Below the pieces are notes generated by a model. It was not told the origin of the DNA and searched no databases. It saw only the letters and a list, made by a program, of their open reading frames with translations. From positions 1 to 49,506 of the forward strand of contig JAZRIX010000024.1 of the NCBI GenBank assembly GCA_045645485.1: a DNA stretch of 49,506 nucleotides. Reading direction: 5' to 3'. Shown piece after piece: positions 49,245 to 49,506 of this stretch (its first letter is position 1; each line of letters starts with the position of its first letter). Both the position numbers and the translations under genes were made by a program. Source of the stretch: SIG440 sp045645485 (GTDB lineage Bacteria > Bacillota > Clostridia > Monoglobales > Monoglobaceae).

Positions 49245-49506
49245 TTATTTTCTTATGCTGCCAAGGTTCACAAGGTACTGCTCCCAGTTTTTGTCATAGG
49301 AGAAAACCATAACTCTCTGACTGTTTGCGGCAACAGGGTTTATTCGTGATGAATCGTGAAGAAGGGTGGCGGTTGTGATGTCATAGCCGTTTTGCATTTT
49401 GCACACAGCAATGTTTCCGTCAGAGTATTTGATAATATATTCTGAAACTTCTTCACCGTATTCACTTTCTACGGGGAACCCAACAGGCATAATTGTTTTC
49501 ACTAAT
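49245..49506 (-). CDS. Hypothetical protein, C-terminal part only (runs off the window)
   Basis: A minus-strand open frame whose last 85-87 codons are in the window. The first in-frame GTG visible is at 49502 but the frame is open to the edge, so the real start is probably outside. The sequence (EYIIKYSDGNIAVCKMQNGY, then DSSRINPVAANSQRVMVFSY) suggests a beta-rich domain. I do not recognise it, and no signal or membrane segment is visible in this part. Confidence 0.55.
   Translation of the reverse strand, partial: LVKTIMPVGFPVESEYGEEVSEYIIKYSDGNIAVCKMQNGYDITTATLLHDSSRINPVAANSQRVMVFSYDKNWEQYLVNLGSIRK

Noticed and set aside
1..49506. CRISPR arrays, tRNA or rRNA genes
   Set aside because: No regularly spaced short repeats with unique spacers, no cloverleaf with CCA-type end, and no conserved rRNA segment was seen by eye.

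Overview
The window looks like a chromosomal segment of a moderately AT-rich, Gram-positive, probably anaerobic gut-type Clostridia (Oscillospirales-like is my best guess). The evidence is gene content and order rather than a marker gene: an ecfA1-ecfA2-ecfT-truA cluster, a radA-carD-ispD-ispF run, a CIRCE-controlled groES-groEL operon, a remnant of the sporulation sigma factor SigG, consensus TTGACA/TATAAT-type promoters with 17-bp spacers, and TTG/GTG starts behind strong Shine-Dalgarno sequences. No rRNA, tRNA or CRISPR array was seen.

Layout. 1-0.3 kb: a frameshifted remnant of an ABC exporter. 0.4-13.1 kb (+): a secreted L,D-transpeptidase, an rRNA-methyltransferase-like protein, the shared ECF vitamin-transporter motor (EcfA1, EcfA2, EcfT) with TruA, a DUF5711-like beta-propeller protein, CvpA and Rho, then the lower glycolytic genes pgk, tpiA and gpmI with a palindromic repeat between pgk and tpiA. 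13.1-20.2 kb (+): an AT-rich accessory island holding a frameshifted GNAT gene, a secreted stalk-like protein, a DUF559 nuclease inside a palindromic element, a TIR-domain protein, a RelB/YafQ toxin-antitoxin pair, an AAC(3)-family acetyltransferase, a GGDEF protein, a HAD phosphatase and gene debris. 20.2-25.1 kb (+): AzlCD, a DivIVA-like coiled-coil protein, then cysteine desulfurase, ThiI and PncC. 25.1-37.6 kb (-): TcdA, an ECF S component and CoaX; a polar amino acid ABC importer; GroEL/GroES; IspF, IspD, CarD, RadA, FolD and YgiQ. 37.9-49.2 kb (mostly +): ACT and DUF711 proteins, DUF896, an ECF sigma/anti-sigma pair, an EamA exporter, a decapitated SigG, an anion permease, a minus-strand ECF S component divergent from a C-terminally shortened MocR regulator, a cupin and a Ca2+-type P-ATPase. 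A minus-strand gene runs off the right edge.

Most interesting structures. (1) A palindromic element occurs twice: empty (109 bp, between pgk and tpiA) and loaded (444 bp, 14998-15441). In the loaded copy a small PD-(D/E)XK nuclease gene sits where the apical loop would be, and the arms supply its ribosome binding site, its last codons and its stop. (2) In the same island at least five similar 30-57 bp direct repeats lie at gene boundaries (13721, 14945, 15452, 16585, 17349) and separate the stalk protein, the nuclease element, the TIR gene, the toxin-antitoxin pair and the acetyltransferase. This looks like a gene-cassette array without a visible integrase. (3) Two orphan ECF S components, one next to coaX and one divergent from a MocR regulator, probably share the EcfA1A2T motor encoded here. 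(4) Several decayed genes differ from an intact frame by single bases in homopolymers. This could be real decay or sequencing error.
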